From Mycobacterium lehmannii (GTDB lineage Bacteria > Actinomycetota > Actinomycetes > Mycobacteriales > Mycobacteriaceae), in NCBI RefSeq assembly GCF_002245535.1, contig NZ_NKCN01000017.1:1-64000 (forward strand): a stretch of 64,000 bases of DNA, read 5' to 3'. The notes beneath the pieces were generated by a model. The model saw nothing but the letters and a program-made list of their open reading frames with translations, searched no databases and was not told where the DNA came from. The position numbers were made by a program, and so were the translations under genes. Positions 25,457 through 33,524 of the stretch are shown here, piece after piece. Each line of letters opens with the position of its first letter. Position 1 is the stretch's first letter.

Positions 25457-26797
25457 TCACTGATGGCCCGGCAGGCGCAGCAGCAGCCGAGCGCCGCCGA
25501 GCGGGCTTTCCTCTAAAGAAGCTGTGCCGCCATGCAATTCGGCCTGCTGTGCGACCAGCGCCAGGCCGAGCCCCGAGCCCGACACCGACGCCGTCGATCC
25601 GCGAGAGAACCGTTCGAACACGACCGAGCGCTCCTCCTCGGGGATGCCGACGCCGTCGTCGTCGATCGCGATTTCCACGCCCGCTCGTGAGCTGACCGCC
25701 GACAGTTGTACGCGGGTAGCGCCACCATGCTTCACGGCGTTGGCGATCGCGTTGTCGACCGCCAACCGCAGACCCGCGGGCAGGCCCACGATGATCACCG
25801 TCGGCGCAGGCACCAACGACACCTCCAGGTCGGGGTAGACGCGCATCGCGTCATGGGCGGCGCGGTCCAACAACTCCGTGATGTCGACGGGCACGTGGTC
25901 GTCGGCGGTCGACAACTCACCCTGTGCCAGGCGTTCCAGCGCGCCGAGCGTTGCCTCGATCCGCGACTGGGTCCGGATCACGTCGTTCACCACCTCTTTG
26001 CGCTGGTCCTCGGGCAGGTCGAGGGTGGACAGCACCTCGAGATTGGTCCGCATCGCGGTCAACGGGGTGCGCAGTTCGTGGGCGGAGGATGCGAAGTCGC
26101 GCGCCGAGGCCAGCGCGGCCTTGGTCCGGTCCTGTTCCTTCCACACGCGTTCGACCAGGCCCTTGACCGCCTCGGCGATCTCGACGGCCTCGGTGGCGCC
26201 GCGCACCTCGACGTCGGGGTCTTCGTCGCCGGCATCGATCTGGCGGGTCTGTTGGGCCAGGCTCTTGAGCGGGCGCACCGCGAAAGCGGCCAGTACCCAG
26301 CCGAACACCGACGCGGCGCCGACGGCGAACACGCAAATGATGATCACCCGTCGGTGCAGGTTGTTGGTGTCGGCGATGGTGGCGTCGTAGGTGGCGCCGA
26401 CGGCCACCGACATCGGCCCGGGGTAGTAGGGGATGTCGACGGTGCGAACCCGGTAGCGCACGCCGTCGACGTAGGTGTCGGCGTATCCGGGTTCGAGTTG
26501 GGGGAGTACGACGTCGGAGTTGGACGTCACCTCGTCGCCGCGGTGCACGGTGATGACCGCGTCCTGGTTGGTCGGCGACTTCGGAATCTCGTCCAGGCCG
26601 CGGGGCAGGAACGGGATCGCGAAGCCGGCGGCCTCGTCGAGGCGGCGGTCAAGGCGTTCCTTGCGGTCATTGGTGATGCCGACCCAGACGACGGTTCCCA
26701 CGATGATGACGACGATCGCCGCGCCGATGGCGGTGGCGAGCGCTACGCGGGTGCGCAGCGACGGGGTTCGGCGGAAGATCCGCGACAGCAGAGACAT
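25457..26797 (-). CDS. prrB: Sensor histidine kinase PrrB
   Basis: A 446-residue membrane kinase. It has a first membrane helix at residues 19-40, a periplasmic sensor, a second helix (VIIICVFAVGAASVFGWVLAAF) and a HAMP region. The DHp phospho-acceptor is in FASSAHELRTPLTAMRT, followed by the ATPase boxes VDNAIANAVKHG, IDDDGVGIP and GSGLGLALV. It shares one base with the end of prrA (TGATG), so kinase follows regulator. PrrAB is the essential two-component system of mycobacteria. The S-S-A-H order before the phospho-His differs slightly from the usual VSSH. Confidence 0.95.
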   Translation of the reverse strand: MSLLSRIFRRTPSLRTRVALATAIGAAIVVIIVGTVVWVGITNDRKERLDRRLDEAAGFAIPFLPRGLDEIPKSPTNQDAVITVHRGDEVTSNSDVVLPQLEPGYADTYVDGVRYRVRTVDIPYYPGPMSVAVGATYDATIADTNNLHRRVIIICVFAVGAASVFGWVLAAFAVRPLKSLAQQTRQIDAGDEDPDVEVRGATEAVEIAEAVKGLVERVWKEQDRTKAALASARDFASSAHELRTPLTAMRTNLEVLSTLDLPEDQRKEVVNDVIRTQSRIEATLGALERLAQGELSTADDHVPVDITELLDRAAHDAMRVYPDLEVSLVPAPTVIIVGLPAGLRLAVDNAIANAVKHGGATRVQLSAVSSRAGVEIAIDDDGVGIPEEERSVVFERFSRGSTASVSGSGLGLALVAQQAELHGGTASLEESPLGGARLLLRLPGHQ

Positions 26798-27510
26798 CAC
26801 TGTGTCCGCAGGACGAACCCCACTCCGCGGACGGTGTGAAGGAGCCGGGGGGCGCCACCCGCTTCGAGCTTGCGGCGCAGGTAGCCGATGAAGACGTCGA
26901 CCACGTTGGTGTCGGCGGCGAAGTCGTAACCCCAGACGAGCTCGAGCAGCTGTGCGCGTGACAGCACGGCGGTCTTGTGTTCGGCCAGCACCGCGAGCAG
27001 GTCGAATTCGCGTTTGGTCAGGTCGACGTCGACGCCGTTGACGCGGGCTCGGCGGCCCGGGATGTCGACCTCCAAAGGTCCGACCTGGATGGTCTCCGAG
27101 GAGAAGGTCGCGGTGGACCCACGCCTGCGCAGCAGCGCCTTCACCCGGGCGACCAGTTCCTGCAACACGAACGGTTTGACCAGGTAGTCGTCGGCCCCGG
27201 CCTCCAGGCCGGCGACCCGGTCGTCGACCGAGCTGCGCGCCGAGAGCACGCAGACCGGCACGTCGTTGTCCATCGCGCGCAGCGCCGTGACTACGCTGAC
27301 TCCGTCGAGCACGGGCATGTTGATGTCCAGCACGATCGCATCGGGCCGGGTCTCGGTCGCGCTGCGCAGCGCTTCGGCGCCGTCCACCGCGGTGGCCACG
27401 TCGAATCCGGACAGCCGCAACCCGCGCTCGAGGGAGGCCAGCACGTCGGGATCGTCGTCGACGACGAGAACTCGAGGTGAGGCTCCGCCACTGTCTGTAC
27501 CACTGGCCAT
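26797..27510 (-). CDS. prrA: Response regulator PrrA
   Basis: A 237-residue OmpR/PhoB-type regulator. The receiver domain has the acidic pocket VLVVDDDPDV, phospho-Asp in DAIVLDINMPVLDG and Lys in DDYLVKPF. The C-terminal winged helix has the typical REFDLLAVLAEHKTAVLSRAQLL and FIGYLRRKLE. The ATG at 27510 gives MASGTDSG; the longer open frame upstream is not supported. It is nearly identical to known mycobacterial PrrA. Confidence 0.96.
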   Translation of the reverse strand: MASGTDSGGASPRVLVVDDDPDVLASLERGLRLSGFDVATAVDGAEALRSATETRPDAIVLDINMPVLDGVSVVTALRAMDNDVPVCVLSARSSVDDRVAGLEAGADDYLVKPFVLQELVARVKALLRRRGSTATFSSETIQVGPLEVDIPGRRARVNGVDVDLTKREFDLLAVLAEHKTAVLSRAQLLELVWGYDFAADTNVVDVFIGYLRRKLEAGGAPRLLHTVRGVGFVLRTQ

Positions 27511-27613
27511 GTAGCCAATCTTGCCTGACGGACGGCCCCAATCGGGGGAGGCCGTGCGAACAGGGGTACCGGCCGAATCGCGCTGGAAGTTGCCGGCCCT
27601 CATCGAGGAGTTC

Positions 27614-28495
27614 TCAGGGAAGCTCGGTGACTTCGACGTTGCCGGTCGCCGAGCGGGCCGTCACCGCGGGGGCATCCTGGGCTGGTGTTTGCGGAACGGT
27701 CACCAGCGTTCCGCTATCGGACTCCGCGGATTCGGCGCGCACTCGGTACGGATCGGGGCCAGGCACCTGTACCTTCACGTCACCTTCGGCGGTGGCTTCG
27801 GTTGTGCGCGGTGCCGCACGGAACTCCGTCGAAATGCTTCCGGACCCTGAATGTGCTTTAAACGAATCGGCGACGGCGATAGCGCTGCTGGTCTTGATAT
27901 CCCCGCGGGCGTTGACATCGATCAGGCGTGCCGATCCGGCGAGTGAGGCGTTGTGATCGGTTTGGGCCACCAATTCCCGAAGGGATGAGTCGACGGACAG
28001 CGAGCCCGCTCCCTGGTCGACTGTGACGCTGAGATTTCGGGCGGTGTCCGGTGGGAGGATGACCCGGAGTTCTCCTGTGCGGTGGAACCAGAGAAATCCA
28101 GACCCGCTGTCGTGGAGCGTGATTCGGCTGGCGTCGCCTTCCTGTGTTACCGCCAGCTGTGTGTCGTCAGAGTTGGTGACGAGGCGAAGGTCGACACGGG
28201 GTTCGTTGGCGTTGGCGTCAGTGTTGACGTGGACGGTGACTGGGACGTCGCCGGTCACGATGGTCAGCGCGCGCATATCGGTCGGCAGGTTCTTCGTATC
28301 CGTCACGACCCGGGTGCCGCCGAGGCCGGACGCGAGAACGCCGAGGCTGACGAAACTGCCGAGCGCAAGCAAGGATCCGACGATGACAAGCACTACGCGC
28401 ATCACCGTTCGTTGCCGACCGGTCAGCGATGGTGGCGGCGAGTCCTCTGCGGAGGAATTGGCCTCCCGGGGTGTGGTCACGTCGATCGCGTTCAT
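27614..28495 (-). CDS. Membrane-anchored DUF4097-like protein
   Basis: A 293-residue protein with a cytoplasmic N-terminal tail (about 30 residues), one membrane helix (VMRVVLVIVGSLLALGSFVSLGVLASGL) and an extracytoplasmic domain rich in short beta repeats (GAGSLSVDSSL, NARGDIKTSS, GSGSISTEF, ATGNVEVTEL). Such repeats are seen in DUF4097 putative adhesin domains. It overlaps the upstream small gene by ATGA and lies in the operon of the second two-component system. It may be an output or partner of that sensor (inference). Confidence 0.75.
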   Translation of the reverse strand: MNAIDVTTPREANSSAEDSPPPSLTGRQRTVMRVVLVIVGSLLALGSFVSLGVLASGLGGTRVVTDTKNLPTDMRALTIVTGDVPVTVHVNTDANANEPRVDLRLVTNSDDTQLAVTQEGDASRITLHDSGSGFLWFHRTGELRVILPPDTARNLSVTVDQGAGSLSVDSSLRELVAQTDHNASLAGSARLIDVNARGDIKTSSAIAVADSFKAHSGSGSISTEFRAAPRTTEATAEGDVKVQVPGPDPYRVRAESAESDSGTLVTVPQTPAQDAPAVTARSATGNVEVTELP

Positions 28496-28950
28496 CGGTG
28501 CTCCTCCCTTTCCAGGAGAGCGACGGCGTGCTTGAGTAGCAGCACGACATCGGTTTTCGTGGTGCTCGCGTCGTCGTTGAAGGCGTCAAGCGCCGGCCAT
28601 CCCGGAACGGCGACAGAATTGGCCAACTCCAGCAGCAGCGTCTCCAGCCGCTCGATCTGCTCGTGTACCGCCTGCGAGTCCCGAAGCATCCAGTAACCCG
28701 CCGCGGTGCGTAGCGCGCCCTGCAGACAGAAGCTGTACGGCGTGGCCCCGAGTTCGGTGCGCGCGGAGAAGCCCCCTTGGCCAAGGTCATCCACGCATAC
28801 GCGCACCCAATCGCCAGGCCTGTCGACAGATGCCATGACCTGGTTGCCAGTGGCGTCGCGGCAGTAGGTGCCCTGGGTCCACGCGCCGTCGGCTGCGATG
28901 AGCGCCATCGCGCCCTCGACCACCTCTCGGTCCGTGTTGATCGTCGTCAT
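28492..28950 (-). CDS. DUF6197-like protein
   Basis: A 152-residue soluble protein. The block ALIAADGAWTQGTYCRD, then FCLQGALRTAAGYW, and a late WPALDAFNDDASTTKTDVVLLLKHAV resembles the pattern of actinobacterial DUF6197 proteins (WTQG, CLxGAL, NDxxxT). Function unknown. It lies 20 bases after the response regulator and overlaps the DUF4097-like gene by four bases, so it is part of the four-gene operon. Confidence 0.65.
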   Translation of the reverse strand: MTTINTDREVVEGAMALIAADGAWTQGTYCRDATGNQVMASVDRPGDWVRVCVDDLGQGGFSARTELGATPYSFCLQGALRTAAGYWMLRDSQAVHEQIERLETLLLELANSVAVPGWPALDAFNDDASTTKTDVVLLLKHAVALLEREEHR

Positions 28951-28970
28951 GGTGTCTCTATGTCCTTCGG

Positions 28971-29615
28971 TTAAGTCTCGAGGTAGCGCAGGACGGCGAG
29001 GACACGGCGGTTTTCGGTGTCATCAGGTGCCAGTCCCAGCTTCGTGAAGATGGAGGCGATGTGTTTCTCGGCGGATCCAGTCGTGATGTACAAGGTCGCG
29101 GCGATCGCCGAATTGGTCTTGCCTTCGGCCATTAGCTGCAAGACCTCTCGCTCTCGAGGCGTGAGTTGGTCGAGTGCGCTACGACGGTGCGAACGCGCAA
29201 GGATTTGGGAGACGACCTCGGGGTCGAGCACGGTGCCACCGCCACCGACCACCGTGACCGCTTCGAGGAAGGCCGGTACGTCGGCGACGCGGTCCTTCAG
29301 CAGATAGCCGAAGCCGCGGGTATCCGAGCTGATCAGATCGGAGGCGTATCGCTCTTCGACGTAGTGCGACAGCACGAGCACGGGCGATTCGGGGTTTTGG
29401 CTGCGCAGAAGCGCTGCGCAACGGATGCCCTCGTCCGTGAAGGTCGGCGGCATCCGCACGTCGACCATCACCAGATCGGGGTGCGTCTCATTGACCAGGC
29501 GCAGAAGGTCCGTCGCGTCGGCAACGCTGGCGACGACCTCATGGCCGGCGTCGGTCAGTATGCGTTCGATACCCGCGCGCAGCAGCGCCGAGTCTTCTGC
29601 GATCACGATGCGCAT
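28971..29615 (-). CDS. NarL/LuxR-family response regulator
   Basis: A 214-residue regulator. The receiver has IVIAEDSALLRAGIERIL, phospho-Asp in DLVMVDVRMPP and Lys in GYLLKDRVAD. The C-terminal LuxR HTH is TPREREVLQLMAEGKTNSAIAATLYIT followed by KHIASIFTKLGL. It overlaps the kinase gene by 13 bases, a firm cognate pair. The palindrome at 30956-30967 upstream of the kinase gene is a possible target. Confidence 0.93.
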   Translation of the reverse strand: MRIVIAEDSALLRAGIERILTDAGHEVVASVADATDLLRLVNETHPDLVMVDVRMPPTFTDEGIRCAALLRSQNPESPVLVLSHYVEERYASDLISSDTRGFGYLLKDRVADVPAFLEAVTVVGGGGTVLDPEVVSQILARSHRRSALDQLTPREREVLQLMAEGKTNSAIAATLYITTGSAEKHIASIFTKLGLAPDDTENRRVLAVLRYLET

Positions 29616-30895
29616 GGCAGTAGCGCGGTGACGGTCGTGGGCCCTCCAGCAGGGCTGGCGACGGTGAACGTACCGCGGGCGGCGCGGACACGTTCGGCCA
29701 AGCCGCGAAGGCCGGTGGCCGTCTCGGTGTCGGTCACGTGGGCACCACCGCGGCCGTCATCGAAAACCGAGACGGCCAACCAGTTTTCGGAGTCGAGCCG
29801 CACCGTGACAACGGCCCGCGACGCGTGAGCGTGTTTGGCGACGTTGGTGAGTGCCTCAGCCACGACGAAGTAGGCAACCGATTCAACTTCTTGAGGGATG
29901 TCCCGCGGCAAGTCGACGTTCAGTGTGGTGGGTACCGCCGCGCGCTGCACCACGGCCGACAACGCGGCATCCAGCCCGCGATCGGAGAGAATCGTCGGCG
30001 CCATGCCTCGCACGACGTTACGCAGCTCCACCAGAGCGGTTTTCGCGTCCTCGTGAGCCTCGGCGATCAGCGACTTCGCAGCGTTCGGGTCGGACTCGAG
30101 CTTGGTCTGGGCTAGACCGATCGTCATCGCGAGCGACACGAGGCGCGGCTGCACGCTGTCATGCAGGTCGCGTTCGATGCGGTAGCGCTCGGTCTCGGCG
30201 GAGGTCATTGCCCCGCGTCGGGCGTCGTCGAGTGCGTTGACCTCGTGCTTCAACATCGCAGTTGGCGACGGCGACAGCAGCCAGTGGTCGATCTTGGCGT
30301 CGAGGATAGGCGCGAACACCACGATCGCAACGGCGGCCACGAGCGCGATCACGGCCAACGGCCACGCCAGGGCCGGCGGAATGAACGACACCCCGGCGTT
30401 GGCCGAACTCCGAGTCACGGCGATCGCTCCGGCGGGTGCCAGCAGCGCGAAGGCGAGCAGGAACAGAGCAAGCCCCCCGGCCGCCGCGTCGTAGAACATC
30501 CGGAAGAAGTGGTGCGTGCAGCCCTTCCAAAAGCGGGTGCTACCCAGGTCGAGCCACAACTGGTGGACCCAACCCGGAAAACCGTTGCGGTGGGACAGTT
30601 TTCGGGGCGGTACCCGGATGCCCATGCCGAAGACGGCCTCGCTGCGCAACCGTTCGAGCCACTCGACGCCGCGCATCAGGTAAAGGAACAGGATCGTGAC
30701 GACCACCGGTCCAATCACCGTAGGGATCGAGGCGATCCCGAAGATCACGAGCATGATCGGAAACCACAGCCAGAGCGCCGCGATCGCCGCGCCGGCGATC
30801 ATCGATGCGCTGGGCCAGATGCCGATCCGACGAGGCGCCGGCGTCGCTTTCTCGGCGGTAACCGGCTCCGCCTCGTGATCGGTGGTTGCGACCAT
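29603..30895 (-). CDS. Sensor histidine kinase (NarL-partner, HisKA_3 type)
   Basis: A 430-residue kinase. The N-terminal half has four to five membrane helices in two pairs, with a loop of about 100 residues between helix pairs, resembling the bacterial integral sensor domain found with DesK-like kinases. The phospho-His is in RIERDLHDSVQPRLVSLAM, and the ATPase domain has AEALTNVAKHAHA and VFDDGRGG with GLRGLAERVRA. It is the first gene of the operon kinase-regulator-DUF6197-DUF4097. Signal unknown. Confidence 0.92.
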   Translation of the reverse strand: MVATTDHEAEPVTAEKATPAPRRIGIWPSASMIAGAAIAALWLWFPIMLVIFGIASIPTVIGPVVVTILFLYLMRGVEWLERLRSEAVFGMGIRVPPRKLSHRNGFPGWVHQLWLDLGSTRFWKGCTHHFFRMFYDAAAGGLALFLLAFALLAPAGAIAVTRSSANAGVSFIPPALAWPLAVIALVAAVAIVVFAPILDAKIDHWLLSPSPTAMLKHEVNALDDARRGAMTSAETERYRIERDLHDSVQPRLVSLAMTIGLAQTKLESDPNAAKSLIAEAHEDAKTALVELRNVVRGMAPTILSDRGLDAALSAVVQRAAVPTTLNVDLPRDIPQEVESVAYFVVAEALTNVAKHAHASRAVVTVRLDSENWLAVSVFDDGRGGAHVTDTETATGLRGLAERVRAARGTFTVASPAGGPTTVTALLPCAS

Positions 30896-30955
30896 GCCGT
30901 TAAATTACGGGAATGCCTCGCTGAAAGGACATGGCGGTACCCGGGCGACTTTGCG

Positions 30956-30967
30956 GGGGTTAACCCC
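30956..30967. promoter_or_regulatory. GGGGTTAACCCC palindrome upstream of the kinase operon
   Basis: A perfect 12-bp palindrome lies about 60 bases upstream of the histidine kinase start and touches the stop codon of the acyltransferase gene. A near-identical palindrome lies at 32715-32734. It could be an operator for the NarL-type regulator (inference). Confidence 0.45.
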
Positions 30968-32016
30968 TATATCGTCGCTTGTTCGGCAAACTCTCGCCGC
31001 CGTACGCGTCGCTTCAGCTTCATTGCCTGACGCTCCACGACGAACCATGAGAACGCGGCGAGCGGAATCGTGCAGGCCGTGGCCACCACAAAGAACAGGC
31101 GCGGGTCCAGCCAGATCAAGCCCGCCGCCGCGAGGAGTTGCTGCACCGGCCAGGCGTAGATGTACATGCCGTACGACAGGTCGTTCCGTAGGCGGGGTCG
31201 CTTCAACAAGGCTCCCGACACGATCACCGCGTACGCCAACGGCAGCGCCGCATAGACCCGGTAGTTCGGTAGCAGTCCCAGCGTCACGACCAGCCCTGCG
31301 CACGCCGCCACCAGCCACCACCGTGCGGGTATCCGGTCCCGGTACTGGTACAACAACGCACCTGCGGAGAAGACGACGGCGAACCGCATCACCATTTGCG
31401 GAAGCGTCTCCAGCGCCATGACCGGATATCCGACGATCGCAGACCCGGCAACCGACAGGACGAACACAACCGGGATTGTCCAGCGACGCCGAAGTAGGCC
31501 TGCGACGCCTAACACCGCCACGGCGATGTAGCAGATCAACTCGAAGATCAGGGTCCACAACGGCCCGTCCCAAACGCCGTCCCATGGCACATTCAGAGGG
31601 GTGCCGTCGATATCGGCGTAGTAGATGTTCAGCACCGCGTTGTTGAGCACGTAGGCGATCTGCGACGACAACCTCAACGAGCCACCGGACAGCGCCGCAC
31701 CGATCGGCGCCAATACGAACGCGACGATCAGTACGCAGATCCACAAGCCGGGGAAGATGCGCAAGGCCCGTGCCGCCGCGTACTCGCGCAATCGCGGATT
31801 GTTCAGCCAGGAGCCGGTGATCAGAAATCCCGACACCACGAAGAACCCGTCCACCCACCCTTGCGTAAACACCTGGGCGAGTGGTGTCTCTATCGTCCTG
31901 CCCGTCAACGGCCAGGAATGCTGGAGTATCACCCCGCCGGCCAGAATCAGCCGCCACGCATTCAGTGCGTTGTGCCGGGGGTCGAAGACTTCGCTGAGAG
32001 TTCCTCTCATCGCCAT
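30967..32016 (-). CDS. Acyltransferase 3 (OafA/YrhL-type) membrane protein
   Basis: A 349-residue membrane enzyme of the acyltransferase-3 family, which O-acylates sugars of surface glycans or glycolipids. The catalytic-type His is in GVILQHSWPLTG (His33). FFVVSGFLITGSWL and AAARALRIFPGLW follow, and about ten membrane helices are visible. It ends with a basic tail. It borders the glycolipid island and could acetylate its sugar, like the Atf acetyltransferases of glycopeptidolipid loci (inference). Codon use is still high-GC, unlike genes further right. Confidence 0.88.
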   Translation of the reverse strand: MAMRGTLSEVFDPRHNALNAWRLILAGGVILQHSWPLTGRTIETPLAQVFTQGWVDGFFVVSGFLITGSWLNNPRLREYAAARALRIFPGLWICVLIVAFVLAPIGAALSGGSLRLSSQIAYVLNNAVLNIYYADIDGTPLNVPWDGVWDGPLWTLIFELICYIAVAVLGVAGLLRRRWTIPVVFVLSVAGSAIVGYPVMALETLPQMVMRFAVVFSAGALLYQYRDRIPARWWLVAACAGLVVTLGLLPNYRVYAALPLAYAVIVSGALLKRPRLRNDLSYGMYIYAWPVQQLLAAAGLIWLDPRLFFVVATACTIPLAAFSWFVVERQAMKLKRRVRRREFAEQATI

Positions 32017-33092
32017 GACTGTAGCTGAGTTTGCGGAGTAACTACCCGTGGCTCTTATTGATAAGTAAGGGGCCTAGCTCTGCATGCGCATTGCTGGTAG
32101 AGGTGGAACATGGCACTCGCCGACACGGGATCTCCGCTCGAGGCATCGATTCGGCCGTGCTGTCTCCCAATGGGCGCATGGTCATCATCTAGAGGACGAG
32201 GCGCCAGACCTCCCGTTGCTGTCCCAGGCTGCCCCGCTTGCACGTTCCTATAGTGAGCAAGCCGTGCGATGGGTGGACATGTTGACAACTCACCACGCCC
32301 AAGCCCGACAACACCAAGGTAAGCCCTCGGTTGCGGCCCGGAGGACTCCATTTGACCTGTCCGACTTCGATAAACGGCCGACTCCAAAATCAAGTCGCGA
32401 GTATTTGCTCCGATCCAAAGATTGGGCCAGACCGCATGCTGGCGCAATTCACCCGCAAGCGTCGAATCGAAGCTGGCGGAGGAGCCTGTGACGCTGCCTG
32501 TCTCCCACTGACGCTGAGATTGAAGCACCCCCGGTGGCTGACCTTCATCGGCGCTTGGGGACAGCGGGACCTGAGGCGGTCGCTTCGGCTGATCGCGAAT
32601 GTTGTTTCAGGACAGGACGAGTCGCTTCGAGAAGGCATGGCGGCGTCCGGATCATCCAAGTGATTTCTGTGGTGTTGCTGCGGGAGTGGTTACCAGAATC
32701 TTGCGTGGCCGGCCTACGGGGGATAACCCCCGTAACTCTATGTTCTCCTTCGAGTCAAGCCGCTGAGCGGTACACTCCGCTCCTCGCAGAAAGGCGTGCT
32801 ACCAGATTTGCGGGTGAGTGTTGAGTTTCGTATCGTGCGATGACACATCAACTGTGTTCCGATCCCATATCGCCTTGGGAACAGGACGTTATTGGGGGGA
32901 CGGCACATGGTTTACTCGTCGAGATCGAATTGCTCTGCTGATGTCCCGATGTTTGCGGTGGAGGTCGTCGTGCGAGGTAGCGACTTCGACCTGAGTGGGG
33001 GAAGGGGTCGTTCCTTGCGTGGGGTGTCCGGTGTGTAGTTGCATGGTCGCCGAAACGATGCCGGGCGTGGAACTAGGTGGAGGGAGTCGACG
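32017..33092. other. 1.08-kb intergenic region before mmpS, no recognisable gene
   Basis: Open frames here (for example 32084-32491 plus strand, 32055-32528 minus strand) match no family by eye and look like chance. Visible structure: the strong dyad at 32715-32734; an inverted repeat ACACA-TCAAC-TGTGT at 32843-32857; and AGGTCG (32962-32967) opposite CGACCT (32987-32992). The stretch probably carries the promoters and a long leader of the mmpS-mmpL operon, or debris of older genes. Confidence 0.6.
32715..32734. promoter_or_regulatory. Perfect 8-bp dyad TACGGGGG-ATAA-CCCCCGTA
   Basis: Stem arms at 32715-32722 and 32727-32734 flank the loop ATAA. The core GGGGGATAACCCCC differs by one base from GGGGGTTAACCCC at 30955-30967. 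It lies about 380 bases upstream of mmpS. It could be an operator or a transcript hairpin; no T-tract follows. Confidence 0.5.
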
Positions 33093-33524
33093 ATCTTCAG
33101 GCTTCTGAAGCGGGTGTGGATTCCGCTGGTCATCGCCATCGTCGCTGTCGCGGGCGGTTTCACCGTCTCACGTCTCCACGGCATGTTTGGTTCTGACGAT
33201 CGTCCGGCGTACGCCGATACGGAAGTAGCCGATACCAAGCCCTATGACCCCAAACGCCTCACATACGAGGTTTCTGGGCCGCCAGGGACCCTGGCTACGA
33301 TCAGCTACTTCGACAGCGACTTCGTGCCGCAGGTGATTCGGGGAGCGAGTCTCCCGTGGACTTTGCAATTCGATATCAGCGAGGCAACAGCGGTGGGAAG
33401 CGTCGTGGCCCAAGGCAACGCGGAAAGCATCAGTTGCCGCATCCTGATAGATGGTGAAGTCAAGACCGAGAATTCCTCAAACCAGGTGGACGCGTTCACT
33501 TCCTGCATTCTCGAGGCCGCATGA
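33093..33524 (+). CDS. mmpS4: MmpS4-like membrane protein, apparent ATC start
   Basis: About 143 residues, the usual MmpS size. A basic start (FRLLKRVW), one membrane helix (IPLVIAIVAVAGGFTVSRL) and a periplasmic domain with VTYEVSG-like strand (LTYEVSGPPGTLATISYFD) and the two cysteines ISCRIL and TSCIL mark the family. No ATG/GTG/TTG lies where the protein should begin. ATC at 33093 sits eight bases after a strong GGAGGG element (33079-33084); the next upstream candidate is a TTG at 33039 without signal. The stop overlaps the mmpL start (ATGA). Confidence 0.85.
   Translation: MFRLLKRVWIPLVIAIVAVAGGFTVSRLHGMFGSDDRPAYADTEVADTKPYDPKRLTYEVSGPPGTLATISYFDSDFVPQVIRGASLPWTLQFDISEATAVGSVVAQGNAESISCRILIDGEVKTENSSNQVDAFTSCILEAA

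Noticed and set aside
25457..27541. 694-codon frame suggesting a fused regulator-kinase
   Set aside because: The first 240 codons are an out-of-frame reading of prrA. The prrB domain starts at ATG 26797, one base overlapping the prrA stop.
32055..32528. 157-codon minus-strand frame upstream of mmpS
   Set aside because: No domain, no start signal, low-complexity mix of residues; treated as chance.
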